A stretch of 28,511 nucleotides of DNA from contig JBPOHD010000060.1 of the NCBI GenBank assembly GCA_052035955.1, positions 1 to 28,511 on the forward strand. Reading direction: 5' to 3'. The first letter of the stretch is position 1. Each line of letters begins with the position of its first letter. A program made the translations under genes and the position numbers. The notes beneath the pieces are model-generated. The model did no database searches. It was not told the origin of the DNA and saw nothing but the letters and a program-made list of their open reading frames with translations. This document shows, in pieces, positions 21,196-28,511 of the stretch. This stretch comes from JAEUNJ01 sp052035955. GTDB taxonomy: Bacteria; Pseudomonadota; Gammaproteobacteria; Burkholderiales; Rhodocyclaceae.

Positions 21196-21738
21196 ATGGA
21201 ACGCATCACCATATCCCTGGACGAGGACCTGGCCCGCGAATTCGACCGGTTGATCGAGAGCCGCGGCTACAGCAACCGCTCCGAAGCGGTCCGAGACCTG
21301 CTGCGCTACCACCTGGAACAGGCCCGACAGGCGAAGGACGAGGCGCCCTGGTGCGTTGCCAATCTTTCCTACGTCTACAACCACCACGAGCGGGAGCTGG
21401 CGGAGCGGCTCACCGGGATCCAGCATGGCCACCACGACCTGACGGTGGCCACCATGCACGCCCACCTGGACCATGACAATTGCCTGGAGAGCGTGATCCT
21501 CAAGGGCCCGACGCCGGCGGTGCGCGCCTTCGCCGACGCCATGCAGGCGGAACGCGGCGTGCGCCACGGGGCCCTCAACGTGGTGACGGTGGACGTGGAG
21601 GGCGGCAGCGCCCGGCACCTGAAGGCCCACGGCCAGGCGGCCGGCCATGCCCACCCGCACTCGCCGGGGACCCCGGACCACGGCCATGGCCATGCCTACG
21701 TCCCCGCCCAGCACACCCATTACAAGCCCAAGACCTGA
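21196..21738 (+). CDS. nikR: nickel-responsive transcriptional regulator NikR with His-rich tail
   Basis: NikR is a tetrameric ribbon-helix-helix repressor that binds DNA when loaded with nickel. Residues 1-45 form the DNA-binding part (RITISLDEDLAREFDRLI, then YSNRSEAVRDLLR). The ACT-like metal domain has the square-planar nickel ligands H77, H88, H90 and C96 in HGHHDLTVATMHAHLDHDNC. At 180 aa it is longer than the usual 130-150; the last 42 residues hold ten histidines (HAHPHSPGTPDHGHGHAY). The start ATG 21196 follows a GAGGAGGAG ribosome site. The hupT-like kinase gene starts 5 bp after the stop, so the two are co-transcribed. Its likely target is the operator at 23220-23247. Confidence 0.95.
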   Translation: MERITISLDEDLAREFDRLIESRGYSNRSEAVRDLLRYHLEQARQAKDEAPWCVANLSYVYNHHERELAERLTGIQHGHHDLTVATMHAHLDHDNCLESVILKGPTPAVRAFADAMQAERGVRHGALNVVTVDVEGGSARHLKAHGQAAGHAHPHSPGTPDHGHGHAYVPAQHTHYKPKT

Positions 21739-21743
21739 GCCCG

Positions 21744-23117
21744 ATGGCCGACCACCGCCCCGCCCTCCCCGCCAACATCGAGGCCGGCCTCGCCGGACTG
21801 GACGAGGGCGTCTGGATGGACGTCATCCAGAAGATGGACGAGGTCTACAACGACCTGCTCCAGTACGAAGTGGCCCTGGAAGAGAAGAACGCGGCCCTGG
21901 AGGACTCGCGCAACTTCATCTTCAGCGTCCTCTCCTCCATGTCGGACATCCTCATTGTCTGCAATCGCTCGGGGGTCATCGAGGAAGTCAATCCGCCGCT
22001 GGAGAAATTCACCGGCCTCGCCGAGCAGGACCTGAAGGGCCAGCCCCTGCCCGGCCTGTTCGCCGACGAGGACTCGCGCCAGAAGGCCTCGCGCATGATT
22101 GCCCGCCATGCCGACCACGCCCACGACTGCGAGCTGATGCTGCGCGCCGCCGACGGCACGCCGGTGCCCGTATCGCTCAACTGCACGCCCCGCCTCAATG
22201 CCGTCGGCAAGGCCCAGGGCTTCGTCATCACCGGCCGCCCGGTGGGCGAACTGCGGCGGGCCTACCAGGCCCTCGGCCATGCCCACGAGGAACTCAAGCG
22301 CGCCCAGCGGCAGCTGATCCAGTCGGAGAAGATGGCCTCCCTGGGCCGCCTGGTGGCCGGCGTCGCCCATGAACTGAACAACCCGATCAGCTTCGTCCTC
22401 GGCAACGTGCATGCCCTGCAGCGTTATGCCGAACGATTGCGCGGCTACATCGAAGCCTTCCATGGCGGCACGGGCGGCGACGAACTGGCGCGGATGCGCC
22501 GCGACCTGCGCATCGACCGCATCCTGGATGACCTGCCCTCGCTGACCGAGGGGACCATCGAGGGCGCCGAGCGGACCCGGGACATCGTGGACGGCCTCAA
22601 GCGCTTCTCCGCCCTGGACCGCTCCGACGGCGGCCGCTTCAACCTCGCCGAAGTCCTGGAGCGGGCCGTCCATTGGGTCGCCAAGGCCTCGCCCACCGAC
22701 TTCCTGGTCCACCGCCGGTGGCCGGAGGAGATCCCCGTCGAGGGCTCGTCAGGGCAGTTGCAGCAGGTGGTCATGAACCTGGTCGAGAACGCCCGGGACG
22801 CGACGGCCGGGCGCGCGAATCCGGCCCTGACGGTCAGCGGCCACGCGGGCGCCGGCCAGGCGCAGATCTCCTTCCACGACAACGGTCCCGGCATCGCCGC
22901 CGGCGACCTGCCACACATTTTCGATCCCTTCTTCACCACCAAGCCCGTCGGCCAGGGCACCGGCCTTGGGCTGGCCATCAGCTACAGCATCGTCGAGCGC
23001 CACGGCGGCAAACTGGCCGTCGCCAACCACCCGGACGGCGGCGCCGTCTTCACCCTCGCCCTGCCCCTGGCCGATAACAAGCCCGACCCCGGCGAAACCA
23101 AAGCGGAAAGCCGCTGA
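21744..23117 (+). CDS. hupT: HupT/HoxJ-like PAS sensor histidine kinase
   Basis: This soluble 457-aa kinase has no membrane segment. The N-terminal EGVWMDVIQKMDEVYNDLL segment and the following ALEEKNAALEDSRNFIFSVL are typical of the hydrogenase-sensing kinases HupT and HoxJ. A PAS domain (about residues 60-170) leads to the H box SLGRLVAGVAHELNNPISF with phospho-acceptor H209, the N box MNLVENARDAT, and the ATP lid boxes DNGPGIAAGD and GTGLGLAIS. HupT/HoxJ kinases control [NiFe] hydrogenase genes together with a regulatory hydrogenase and the response regulator HupR/HoxA. None of those partners lies in this window. Its linkage to nikR suggests joint control of nickel supply and hydrogenase synthesis. 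Confidence 0.85.
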   Translation: MADHRPALPANIEAGLAGLDEGVWMDVIQKMDEVYNDLLQYEVALEEKNAALEDSRNFIFSVLSSMSDILIVCNRSGVIEEVNPPLEKFTGLAEQDLKGQPLPGLFADEDSRQKASRMIARHADHAHDCELMLRAADGTPVPVSLNCTPRLNAVGKAQGFVITGRPVGELRRAYQALGHAHEELKRAQRQLIQSEKMASLGRLVAGVAHELNNPISFVLGNVHALQRYAERLRGYIEAFHGGTGGDELARMRRDLRIDRILDDLPSLTEGTIEGAERTRDIVDGLKRFSALDRSDGGRFNLAEVLERAVHWVAKASPTDFLVHRRWPEEIPVEGSSGQLQQVVMNLVENARDATAGRANPALTVSGHAGAGQAQISFHDNGPGIAAGDLPHIFDPFFTTKPVGQGTGLGLAISYSIVERHGGKLAVANHPDGGAVFTLALPLADNKPDPGETKAESR

Positions 23118-23197
23118 CCGGAGGCGGCAGGGGCCGGCGGGCATCTCCCCACCGCAAAGCCAGGCCAGACGGGCCTTAGCGGTTTCAGCGGTTTCCC

Positions 23198-23247
23198 TTG
23201 CCCTTCTGGCACGGATGTTGTATGAAGCTTCCTACAAATCTTCATAC
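23198..23247 (+). promoter_or_regulatory. promoter with perfect NikR operator upstream of the nickel permease gene
   Basis: GTATGA (23220-23225) and TCATAC (23242-23247) are separated by exactly 16 bp, matching the E. coli NikR operator GTATGA-N16-TCATAC at every fixed base. A plausible promoter has TTGCCC (23198-23203), 17 bp, then TATGAA (23221-23226), so the operator covers the -10 box and start point. Nickel-loaded NikR should block transcription here. Confidence 0.93.
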
Positions 23248-23264
23248 GCATTTCATCACGCGCC

Positions 23265-24080
23265 ATGGACCTGCCCACCGACTGGTTAGCCCTCCTTGCC
23301 CTGGTCTTCCTCCTGGGCGCCAAACACGGTCTGGACGCCGACCACCTGGCCACCATCGACGGCCTGACCCGCTTCAACCTGCGCCACGCCCCCGGCCGGG
23401 CCCGCTGGTGCGGCACCCTGTTCTCCCTGGGCCACGGCACGGTGGTGATCGCCATCGCCCTGGCGGTCGGCCTGGCCTCGGACCACTGGCAGGTGCCGGC
23501 CTGGATGGAGGACCTGGGCACCTGGGTTTCCATCGGATTCCTGACCCTGCTCGGCGTCCTCAACCTGAGGGCCGTGCTGGCGGCGCCTGCCGGCGAGATG
23601 GTGCGCACCGTGGGCGTCAAGGCCGGCCTGCTGCGCCGCCTGCAGCGCGCCTCGCATCCGCTGGCCATCGCCGCCGTCGGCGCCCTCTTCGCCCTCTCCT
23701 TCGATACCCTGAGCCAGGCCGCCCTGTTCGCCGTCACTGCAACGCGCCACGGCGGCGCCGGCCATGCCCTGGTCCTCGGCGTCGCCTTCCTGGTCGGGAT
23801 GCTGGTGGTGGACGGCGCCAACGGCCTGTGGATCGCCGCCCTGCTCAAGCGGGCCGACCGCCGGGCGCGGATCGCCTCCCGGGTGATGGGGCTGATGGTG
23901 GCCGCCATCAGCCTCTCCGTCGCCGCCTTCGGGCTGGCCCGCTACCTGTCGGCCAGTGTCGAGGGCTGGTACGAGGGCCGGGAGATGGTCGTCGGGCTGG
24001 GCGTGGTCGCGGCCATCGCCCTGAGCTTCGCCCTGGGCGGCTGGCTGGCCCGGCCGCCCCGCATGGCCCACGCCGAGTAA
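23265..24080 (+). CDS. NiCoT-family nickel/cobalt permease (HoxN/NixA type)
   Basis: This 271-aa inner-membrane permease has about six to eight hydrophobic segments. The NiCoT signatures are present: GAKHGLDADHLATIDGLTRF (the metal-selecting HX4DH motif), FSLGHGTVVIAIAL, FALSFDTLSQAALFA and FLVGMLVVDGANGLWI. Such permeases move Ni2+ or Co2+ into the cytoplasm with high affinity and low capacity. The NikR operator directly upstream points to nickel as the substrate. The start ATG 23265 has no strong ribosome site. It is followed after 77 bp by the TonB-dependent receptor gene, probably in the same transcript. It is shorter than HoxN (about 350 aa), so it belongs to a compact branch of the family. 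Confidence 0.88.
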   Translation: MDLPTDWLALLALVFLLGAKHGLDADHLATIDGLTRFNLRHAPGRARWCGTLFSLGHGTVVIAIALAVGLASDHWQVPAWMEDLGTWVSIGFLTLLGVLNLRAVLAAPAGEMVRTVGVKAGLLRRLQRASHPLAIAAVGALFALSFDTLSQAALFAVTATRHGGAGHALVLGVAFLVGMLVVDGANGLWIAALLKRADRRARIASRVMGLMVAAISLSVAAFGLARYLSASVEGWYEGREMVVGLGVVAAIALSFALGGWLARPPRMAHAE

Positions 24081-24157
24081 GGCGCCGGGCGGCCCCCCGC
24101 CCCGCTCGCAAGGATTCCAGACATGAGCACCACACCGGTTTTTTGCCGAGGATCTGT

Positions 24158-26248
24158 ATGAGGTTTTTAAATTTCTTCCTAACACTGCGCCGGACGGCGG
24201 GATTCCTGCCGCCCCTCTGCGCCGCCCTCGCCGCCGGCCCGGCCCTGTCCGGCGGCATTCCCACCCTGCGCGAGGTGGAGGTCAACGCCGGCCAGGAGGG
24301 ACTGCCCGGCAGCGCCGACAGCGCCTCCGAGGGCACCGTCACCAAAGAGCAACTGGCCACCCGCCCCCTGTTGCGTCCCGGCGAGGTGCTGGAGATCGTC
24401 CCGGGCCTGATCATTTCCCAGCACAGCGGCGACGGCAAGGCCAACCAGTACTACCTGCGCGGCTTCAATCTGGACCACGGCACCGACTTCGCCACCTGGG
24501 TGATGGGCATGCCGGCCAACATGCCTACCCATGCCCATGGCCAGGGCTACACCGACCTCAACTTCCTGATCCCGGAACTGATAGAGCGCATCCAGTACCG
24601 CAAGGGGCCCTACCGGGCCGACCAGGGAGACTTCTCCGCCGCCGGATCCGCCAGCATCGACTATGCCCGCATCCTGCCCTCCTCCTTCGCCGAACTGGGC
24701 CTCGGGAAAAACGGCTACCGCCGCGGCCTCGTCGCGGGATCACCGGCGGCGGGTGCGGGGCGCCTCCTTTACGGCCTGGAGTGGCAGGAGGCGAACGGCC
24801 CCTGGGTCCTCCCCGAAAACTACGGCAAGCTGAACGGCGTGCTGCGCTGGTCCTGGGGAAGCGAGGAGAACGGCGGCGCCGTTACCGCGATGGGCTACAA
24901 GGCCCGGTGGTCTTCCACCGACCAGGTGCCGCAGCGGGCCATCGACGCCGGGACCATTCCCCGCTTCGGTACCATCGACCCGACCGACGGCGGCCGGACT
25001 TCCCGCTACAGCCTTTCCGGCGAATGGGCGCGTCGCGACGCCGGATCCGGGAGCCGTGCCTCGGCCTATGCCATCCGCTCGGCCCTGGACCTCTGGTCCA
25101 ACTTCACCTTCTTCATGGACAACCCCGCCCTCGGCGACCAGTTCCTGCAGAGCGAACGGCGGAGCGTTTTCGGCGGCCAGGCGGCCCACACCTGGTTCAC
25201 CCGTTTCGTGGGACGCCCGGCGGAGTTCACGATCGGCACCCAGGTGCGCCGGGACCGCCTGGACCCGGTCGCCCTGCGCCTCGATTCGGCGCGCCAGACC
25301 CACACGACGGTACGCGAGGACCGGGTCACCCAGACCAGCCTCGGCCTGTACGCCGAGGGACTCGTCTATTGGACCGACTGGCTGCGCAGCATCGCCGGCC
25401 TGCGCGCCGACCATTATTCTTTCGACATCGCATCCTCGCTGCCGGCCAACTCGGGCCGCGCTTCCGACCGCCTCGCCAGCCCCAAGCTCACCGTCGTCCT
25501 CGGCCCCTGGGCGAAGACGGAGCTTTTCGTTAACCACGGCTATGGCTTCCACAGCAACGATGCCCGGGGCGCCACCACCCGCGTCAATCCCGACCCCCGG
25601 GATCCGGGCTTCATGGCGGCCGTAGACCCGGTCAAGCCCTTGGTGAAGGCCAAGGCCATGGAACTGGGCCTGCGCACGGCCGCGCTGCCGGGGCTCGTGT
25701 CCTCCCTGGCCCTCTGGCGCCTGGACATCGACTCGGAGTTGCTCTTCGTCGGCGACGCCGGCACGACGGAAGCCTCGCGCCCCTCGCGCCGCCAGGGCGT
25801 CGAGTGGGCCAACTGGTGGACGCCCCAGGCCGGCCTGACGGTGGATGCGGACCTCGCCCTGTCCCGGGCCCGTTTTCGGGACTTCGACCCGGCCGGCGAT
25901 CGCATCCCCGGCGCCATCGAGCGCACCGTATCGGTAGGCGTCGCCTGGGACGACAAGGGGAGGTGGTTCGGCGGCCTGCGCCTGCGGCATTTCGGGCCGC
26001 GGGCCCTGATCGAGGACAACAGCGTGCGCTCGAAGGCCTCGACCACCCTGAACATGAGGATCGGCGTCCGCCTGGACAGGGACAACGAGATCACCGCCGA
26101 CCTCCTGAACCTGGCCGGCGCCCGCGTCAGCGACATCGACTACTATTACGCCTCCCGATTGCGGGGCGAGGCGGCACCCGTCGCCGACCTGCATACCCAC
26201 CCCGCCGAGCCGCGCAGCCTGCGCCTCGCCTGGAAGACGCGATTCTGA
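24158..26248 (+). CDS. TonB-dependent outer-membrane receptor, probably for a nickel complex
   Basis: This 696-aa receptor has a signal peptide (MRFLNFFLTLRRTAGFLPPL, cleavage probably after the Ala-rich stretch near residue 30). A TonB-box-like LREVEVNA and a plug domain follow (GEVLEIVPGLIISQHSGDGK, YYLRGFNLDHGTDFATWVMG, IERIQYRKGPYRADQGDFSA). A long beta-barrel ends LRLAWKTRF with the C-terminal aromatic residue. The plug contains a His-rich MPTHAHGQGYTDL stretch. The ligand is unknown; its position behind the NikR-controlled permease suggests a nickel complex. The start ATG 24158 has GAGGAT six bases upstream. It overlaps the tonB start by one base (TGATG). Receptors under NikR control have been predicted in other proteobacteria. 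Confidence 0.92.
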   Translation: MRFLNFFLTLRRTAGFLPPLCAALAAGPALSGGIPTLREVEVNAGQEGLPGSADSASEGTVTKEQLATRPLLRPGEVLEIVPGLIISQHSGDGKANQYYLRGFNLDHGTDFATWVMGMPANMPTHAHGQGYTDLNFLIPELIERIQYRKGPYRADQGDFSAAGSASIDYARILPSSFAELGLGKNGYRRGLVAGSPAAGAGRLLYGLEWQEANGPWVLPENYGKLNGVLRWSWGSEENGGAVTAMGYKARWSSTDQVPQRAIDAGTIPRFGTIDPTDGGRTSRYSLSGEWARRDAGSGSRASAYAIRSALDLWSNFTFFMDNPALGDQFLQSERRSVFGGQAAHTWFTRFVGRPAEFTIGTQVRRDRLDPVALRLDSARQTHTTVREDRVTQTSLGLYAEGLVYWTDWLRSIAGLRADHYSFDIASSLPANSGRASDRLASPKLTVVLGPWAKTELFVNHGYGFHSNDARGATTRVNPDPRDPGFMAAVDPVKPLVKAKAMELGLRTAALPGLVSSLALWRLDIDSELLFVGDAGTTEASRPSRRQGVEWANWWTPQAGLTVDADLALSRARFRDFDPAGDRIPGAIERTVSVGVAWDDKGRWFGGLRLRHFGPRALIEDNSVRSKASTTLNMRIGVRLDRDNEITADLLNLAGARVSDIDYYYASRLRGEAAPVADLHTHPAEPRSLRLAWKTRF

Positions 26249-26934
26249 TGGAGGCCGCCGTCCTGCCGGACCGCCGACTGCTTTGGGCCCTGGGCATCTC
26301 CGTCGCCGTCCACGCGGCGGCAGTGGGCTGGCTTCGGGGCCCCTCCCAGTGGTCCCTGCGCTGGCCGACGGAGCTTCCCCGGGTCCTCGAGGTCGTCATG
26401 CGGACCCTGCCCGCCGCGCCACCGGAAACCCGGCCCGCCGAGCGGCCGGACATTCCCCGCCAAGCCGAACGGCATCCAAGGGTCGGGCACCGGCCCGCCG
26501 CCCCCGTGCCCGTTGCCGCCCCGACGGCGACGCCTGTCCTGACCGCCCCGGCCGAAGCCCCGGCAACCGAATTCCGCGCCCCGGCCGCCGCCCGGCCGAC
26601 GCCTGCCGCCGAGGTGCCGGCCCGTGCGGCCGTCCCGGAGCCCCCGGTCAGCGCACCGCGCTTCGACGCCGACTACCTGGAAAACCCTGCGCCCGCCTAC
26701 CCCCTCGCCGCCCGCCGCCGCGGCCTGCAGGGCACGGTCAGGCTGGAAGTCCTGGTCGGGCGCGACGGCAGGGCAAAGGAGATCAAGCTCGCGGAAAGCT
26801 CCGGCGCGCCGGAACTCGACGAAGCCGCCCAGCGTGCCGTGCGCGAATGGCGCTTCGCCCCGGCCCGCCGTGGAAGCGATCCGATCGATGCCTCCGTCAT
26901 CGTGCCGGTGCGCTTCCAGCTCGAGCGCCGCTGA
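26248..26934 (+). CDS. tonB: TonB energy transducer
   Basis: This 228-aa protein has one N-terminal transmembrane segment (LLWALGISVAVHAAAVGWL, with the S and H common in TonB). A Pro/Ala-rich periplasmic spacer (about residues 60-135) leads to a TonB C-terminal domain with YPLAARRRGLQGTVRLEVLV, ELDEAAQRAVREWRFAPARR and a final VIVPVRFQLERR. It transmits proton-motive energy from ExbBD to outer-membrane receptors. The start ATG 26248 shares a base with the receptor stop codon, so it is a dedicated partner in the same operon. ExbB and ExbD are not in the window. No terminator is obvious in the 185 bp that follow. Confidence 0.93.
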   Translation: MEAAVLPDRRLLWALGISVAVHAAAVGWLRGPSQWSLRWPTELPRVLEVVMRTLPAAPPETRPAERPDIPRQAERHPRVGHRPAAPVPVAAPTATPVLTAPAEAPATEFRAPAAARPTPAAEVPARAAVPEPPVSAPRFDADYLENPAPAYPLAARRRGLQGTVRLEVLVGRDGRAKEIKLAESSGAPELDEAAQRAVREWRFAPARRGSDPIDASVIVPVRFQLERR

Positions 26935-27119
26935 GGATACGTCGGGCGGAAGGTCGCCGGGAGTTGGATGACAGGATGCAACGGCCGCCGCGACGAGCGG
27001 GACGAAGATCCTGCGGGAGGGGGCGGGGCGATTTCCCGGGAGGGGCGTTCTCGCCCCCATGGACCCGCACGGCCGCCATCGGACCGACGGCGTTCCCGCC
27101 AGGGCCGGCCGGGACAGGC

Positions 27120-27398
27120 TCAGGGCTGCTTCTGGGGAATCTGGACGAAAATCTCGTCCTGCTTGATCAGGCCCAACTCGTAGCGGGCCCGCTCCTCGAT
27201 GGCTTCGTAGCCCGTCTTCAGGTCGCGGACTTCGGCATCGAGGCCGGCGTTGCGGGTTTCGAGCTTCCGGTTTTCCTCCCGCTGGGCCTGGAGCTGCCGG
27301 TCGAGGTCCCAGACCTTGAGCCAGCCGCCCTTGCCCAGCCAGAGGGGATACTGCAGGAGGACGATCAGGGCAACGAGCACCAGCGCCGGCCAGCGCAT
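27120..27398 (-). CDS. ftsB: cell division protein FtsB
   Basis: This 92-aa bitopic protein of the FtsB/DivIC family has a membrane segment at residues about 3-20 (WPALVLVALIVLLQYPLWL). A coiled coil follows (LDRQLQAQREENRKLETRNA, to about residue 62), then the family tail ERARYELGLIKQDEIFVQI. FtsB joins FtsQ and FtsL in the divisome and helps activate septal wall synthesis. It lies 37 bp downstream of eno on the same strand, the usual proteobacterial order, and is probably co-transcribed with it. The length is normal for the family. Confidence 0.95.
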   Translation of the reverse strand: MRWPALVLVALIVLLQYPLWLGKGGWLKVWDLDRQLQAQREENRKLETRNAGLDAEVRDLKTGYEAIEERARYELGLIKQDEIFVQIPQKQP

Positions 27399-27435
27399 CG
27401 CCGCCCTCTATCCCGTCCCTTGCCGCCTGACGGCC

Positions 27436-28511
27436 TTAACCGCGGCGCAGGTTGTAGAAGGTGTTGCGGCCCGGGTAGGTCACGGTGTCGCCCAGGTCCT
27501 CCTCGATGCGCAGGAGCTGGTTGTACTTGGCGATGCGGTCCGAGCGGGAGAGCGAGCCCGTCTTGATCTGGCCGGCATTGAGGCCGACCGCGATGTCGGC
27601 GATGGTCGAGTCCTCCGTCTCGCCCGAGCGGTGGGAGATGACGGCCGTATAGCCGGCGCGCTTGGCCATCTCGACGGCGGCGAAGGTCTCGGTCAGGGAG
27701 CCGATCTGGTTCACCTTGATCAGGATGGAGTTGGCGATGCCCTTCTCGATGCCTTCCTTGAGGATGCGCGGGTTGGTGACGAAGAGGTCGTCGCCGACGA
27801 TCTGCACGCGCTTGCCCAGCTTGTCGGTGAGGATCTTCCAGCCGTTCCAGTCGCCCTCGGCCATGCCGTCCTCGATGCTGACGATGGGATAGCGGTCGGC
27901 CAGGGTCGCCAGGTAGTCGGCGAAGCCCTCGGAACTGAGCTCGAGCTTCTCCGAGCCGAGGATGTACTTGCCGTCCTTGTAGAACTCCGAGGAGGCGCAG
28001 TCCAGGGCCAGCACCACGTCCTGGCCGGGCGTGTAGCCGGCGTTCTCGACCGCCTTCATGATCAGTTCGATGGCCTCGTCGTTGCCCGAGACGTTGGGGG
28101 CGAAGCCGCCTTCGTCGCCGACGGTGGTGGGGTAGCCTTTCTTGTCCACCAGCTTCTTCAGGTGGTGGAAGACCTCGGCGCCGCAGCGCAGGGCGGCCCG
28201 GAAGCTCTCCGGCCCGACGGGCATGATCATGAACTCCTGGATGTCCAGGTTGTTGTTGGCATGGGCGCCGCCGTTGATGACGTTCATCATCGGCACCGGC
28301 ATCTGCATCGGGCCCGAGCCGCCGAAGTAGCGGTAGAGCGGCAGGCCGGCCTCCTCGGCGGCTGCCTTGGCCACGGCCATGGAGACGGCGAGGATGGAAT
28401 TGGCGCCCAGGCGGGACTTGTTCTCGGTGCCGTCCAGGTCGATCAGGGTCTTGTCGATGAAGGCCTGTTCCTCGGCGTCCAGGCCGATGATGGCCTCGGA
28501 GATTTCCGTGT
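27436..28511 (-). CDS. eno: enolase, 3' part (N-terminus beyond the window)
   Basis: Enolase interconverts 2-phosphoglycerate and phosphoenolpyruvate in glycolysis and gluconeogenesis and is also part of RNA degradosomes in some bacteria. The last 358 or so residues are present and the frame runs off the right edge. Seen are NKSRLGANSILAVSMAVAKA, PMPVPMMNVINGGAHANNNL, QEFMIMPVG, GDEGGFAPN, SIEDGMAEGDWNGW, VGDDLFVTNPRIL, ILIKVNQIGSLTET, SHRSGETEDSTIADIAVG, and the end RIEEDLGDTVTYPGRNTF. These include the Mg2+ ligands and catalytic Lys region. It is transcribed toward ftsB. Confidence 0.98.
   Translation of the reverse strand, partial: TEISEAIIGLDAEEQAFIDKTLIDLDGTENKSRLGANSILAVSMAVAKAAAEEAGLPLYRYFGGSGPMQMPVPMMNVINGGAHANNNLDIQEFMIMPVGPESFRAALRCGAEVFHHLKKLVDKKGYPTTVGDEGGFAPNVSGNDEAIELIMKAVENAGYTPGQDVVLALDCASSEFYKDGKYILGSEKLELSSEGFADYLATLADRYPIVSIEDGMAEGDWNGWKILTDKLGKRVQIVGDDLFVTNPRILKEGIEKGIANSILIKVNQIGSLTETFAAVEMAKRAGYTAVISHRSGETEDSTIADIAVGLNAGQIKTGSLSRSDRIAKYNQLLRIEEDLGDTVTYPGRNTFYNLRRG

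Noticed and set aside
23198..24157. A long open frame in register with the TonB-dependent receptor extends 960 bp upstream across the permease gene
   Set aside because: It lies in a shadow frame of the clear NiCoT gene, translates to Arg/Pro-rich sequence and crosses the promoter; ATG 24158 has a ribosome site and starts a signal peptide.
24156..24161. GTATGA half of a NikR operator at the receptor start codon
   Set aside because: No TCATAC-like partner occurs 16 bp further on (the sequence there is CCTAAC), and it overlaps the ATG.
1..28511. CRISPR arrays, rRNA genes and insertion sequences
   Set aside because: No regularly spaced repeat-spacer pattern, no rRNA sequence and no transposase gene was seen on either strand.

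Overview
The window is GC-rich DNA that looks like a betaproteobacterial chromosome. Rhodocyclales or a close relative is my inference, from gene content and codon style only. Supporting signs are a PhaI-type phasin, an enolase-ftsB gene pair, a HupT-type hydrogenase sensor kinase and a NikR nickel regulon. Nearly all genes are housekeeping or nickel-related, except a mobile element of about 8.95 kb in the middle.

Left part (1-11.4 kb). A Toprim-fold protein resembling the JetD/topoisomerase VI-A superfamily runs in from the left edge, behind an imperfect 77-bp GC-rich tandem repeat. It is followed by a phasin and prfC on the minus strand. A PhD-VapC toxin-antitoxin pair sits directly upstream of lysS, followed by mnmC. 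Next come a proline-rich glycine-zipper envelope protein, a minus-strand M48-family lipoprotein whose zinc site is degenerate, and gltX (minus). Much of this part concerns translation: RF3, LysRS, GluRS and a tRNA wobble-base enzyme.

Mobile element (11407-20401). tRNA-Val(CAC) is intact, and its last 47 bp (with CCA) are repeated exactly at 20355-20401; these are the attL and attR of an integrated element. All genes read rightward: tyrosine integrase, a RadC/JAB protein with a novel C-terminal extension, a 239-aa unknown, a 91-aa unknown, a small zinc-ribbon protein, a large prim-pol/DUF3987 replication protein, a 9-bp repeat array that may be the replication origin, a phage HNH protein, a G-rich intergenic region, three small unknown proteins, and an HK97-type major capsid protein. 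No portal, terminase, maturation protease or tail gene was seen. The capsid protein has a signal-peptide-like hydrophobic leader before its coiled-coil delta domain. I interpret this as a very compact satellite or defective phage-like element that makes its own shell protein but would need a helper for packaging. This is the most unusual part of the window.

Right part (20.4-28.5 kb). After a small membrane protein come nikR (with a His-rich tail) and a HupT/HoxJ-like sensor kinase. A perfect NikR operator (GTATGA-N16-TCATAC) lies over the promoter of a run of genes for a NiCoT nickel permease, a TonB-dependent outer-membrane receptor and a dedicated TonB. Together these form a plausible nickel-repressed nickel-uptake pathway across both membranes, probably serving a [NiFe] hydrogenase encoded elsewhere. 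The window ends with ftsB and the 3' part of eno, both on the minus strand.
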